Shown piece by piece: positions 35,239 through 35,373 of a stretch of 35,373 bases of DNA. The DNA comes from Agathobacter sp. GTDB lineage: Bacteria; Bacillota; Clostridia; Lachnospirales; Lachnospiraceae. Made by a program: the position numbers and the translations under genes. A model generated the notes under the pieces. That model had not been told where the DNA came from and did not search any database. It worked only from the letters and a program-made list of their open reading frames with translations. Each line of letters starts with the position of its first letter. The stretch's first letter is position 1. The stretch is from the NCBI GenBank assembly GCA_017623935.1, contig JAGAOC010000037.1, positions 1-35,373 of the forward strand. Reading direction: 5' to 3'.

Positions 35239-35373
35239 TGCGAGCTGAGAAATCAGCATAGCTGATTTCCTCTAGCGAGCGGAGGAAACTCTGCTTGCTT
35301 TTGTAAGCTGATTGTGTATAACAGGAAAATCCTGTCGGGTAAGGTCTAGCCAACCGCCCGTACCGAGTCCTTG
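35238..35373 (+). mobile_element. Possible 5' part of a group II intron (runs off the window)
   Basis: The stretch starts GTGCGAG, matching the GUGYG 5' end of group II introns, directly at the stop of the MBL gene. It continues as non-coding, hairpin-rich sequence: gaaatcagc-ata-gctgatttc (35249-35269), tttcctc/gaggaaa (35266-35288) and acagga-aaa-tcctgt (35321-35335). Then comes gtctagccaaccgcccgtac, which recalls the GCCAACC tract in domain I of LtrB-like introns. No reverse-transcriptase gene is within the window, so this rests on pattern memory. Another structured RNA is possible. Confidence 0.42.

Overview
The window looks like chromosomal DNA of a gut-type Firmicute, most probably family Lachnospiraceae (Blautia/Dorea/Ruminococcus-like). 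The grounds are moderate-to-low GC, AGGAGG-type ribosome sites, the clostridial order rel - MBL hydrolase - hemZ - hisS - aspS, and typical families (YitT, DUF5058, DUF4430, ECF S-component). Genus is inference. Nearly all genes read left to right; only a small XRE regulator and a YitT-family gene are on the minus strand.

Layout. 1-875: an unrecognised gene of uncertain start, a terminator, then a 62-residue gene enclosed by a 33-bp imperfect inverted repeat. 1044-5030: cell-wall genes ddl and murF, a cyclophilin and a GNAT acetyltransferase. 5038-14290: a housekeeping run with its own promoter: bifunctional (p)ppGpp synthetase/hydrolase, MBL hydrolase, hemZ, hisS, aspS, a membrane-anchored protein of unknown role and a ProX-type prolyl-tRNA editing protein, closed by a strong terminator. 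14360-17170: an AT-rich accessory island with an XRE regulator (minus), a 400-bp gene-free stretch, a cytosine-C5 methyltransferase and an overlapping Eco47II-like restriction endonuclease, i.e. a type II restriction-modification cassette. 17174-20007: two small polytopic membrane proteins (DUF5058 and a partner) plus a membrane-anchored M20 peptidase. 20107-26020: GH2 beta-galactosidase, a chemotaxis-type receptor, a YgjP-like metalloprotein and a membrane-anchored C39-like peptidase. 26193-30562: a sugar ABC importer (lipoprotein, two permeases, no ATPase) with its LacI-family regulator and a palindromic operator at the promoter. 30620-31480: YitT-family protein (minus). 31524-32799: promoter, cobalamin riboswitch, DUF4430 (transcobalamin-like) lipoprotein and an ECF S-component, read as a vitamin B12 uptake module. 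32860-35238: MATE transporter, a small protein and an MBL-fold protein. 35238-35373: structured non-coding sequence that begins like the 5' end of a group II intron and runs off the window.

Most notable: the inverted-repeat-bounded mini-gene at 518-854; the restriction-modification island; the transporter-like pair with M20 peptidase; the riboswitch-controlled transcobalamin-like/ECF module; an inverted repeat that covers the promoter and ribosome site of the C39 gene; and the possible intron end at the right edge. No CRISPR array, tRNA or rRNA was seen. All family calls come from reading motifs; no database search was run.
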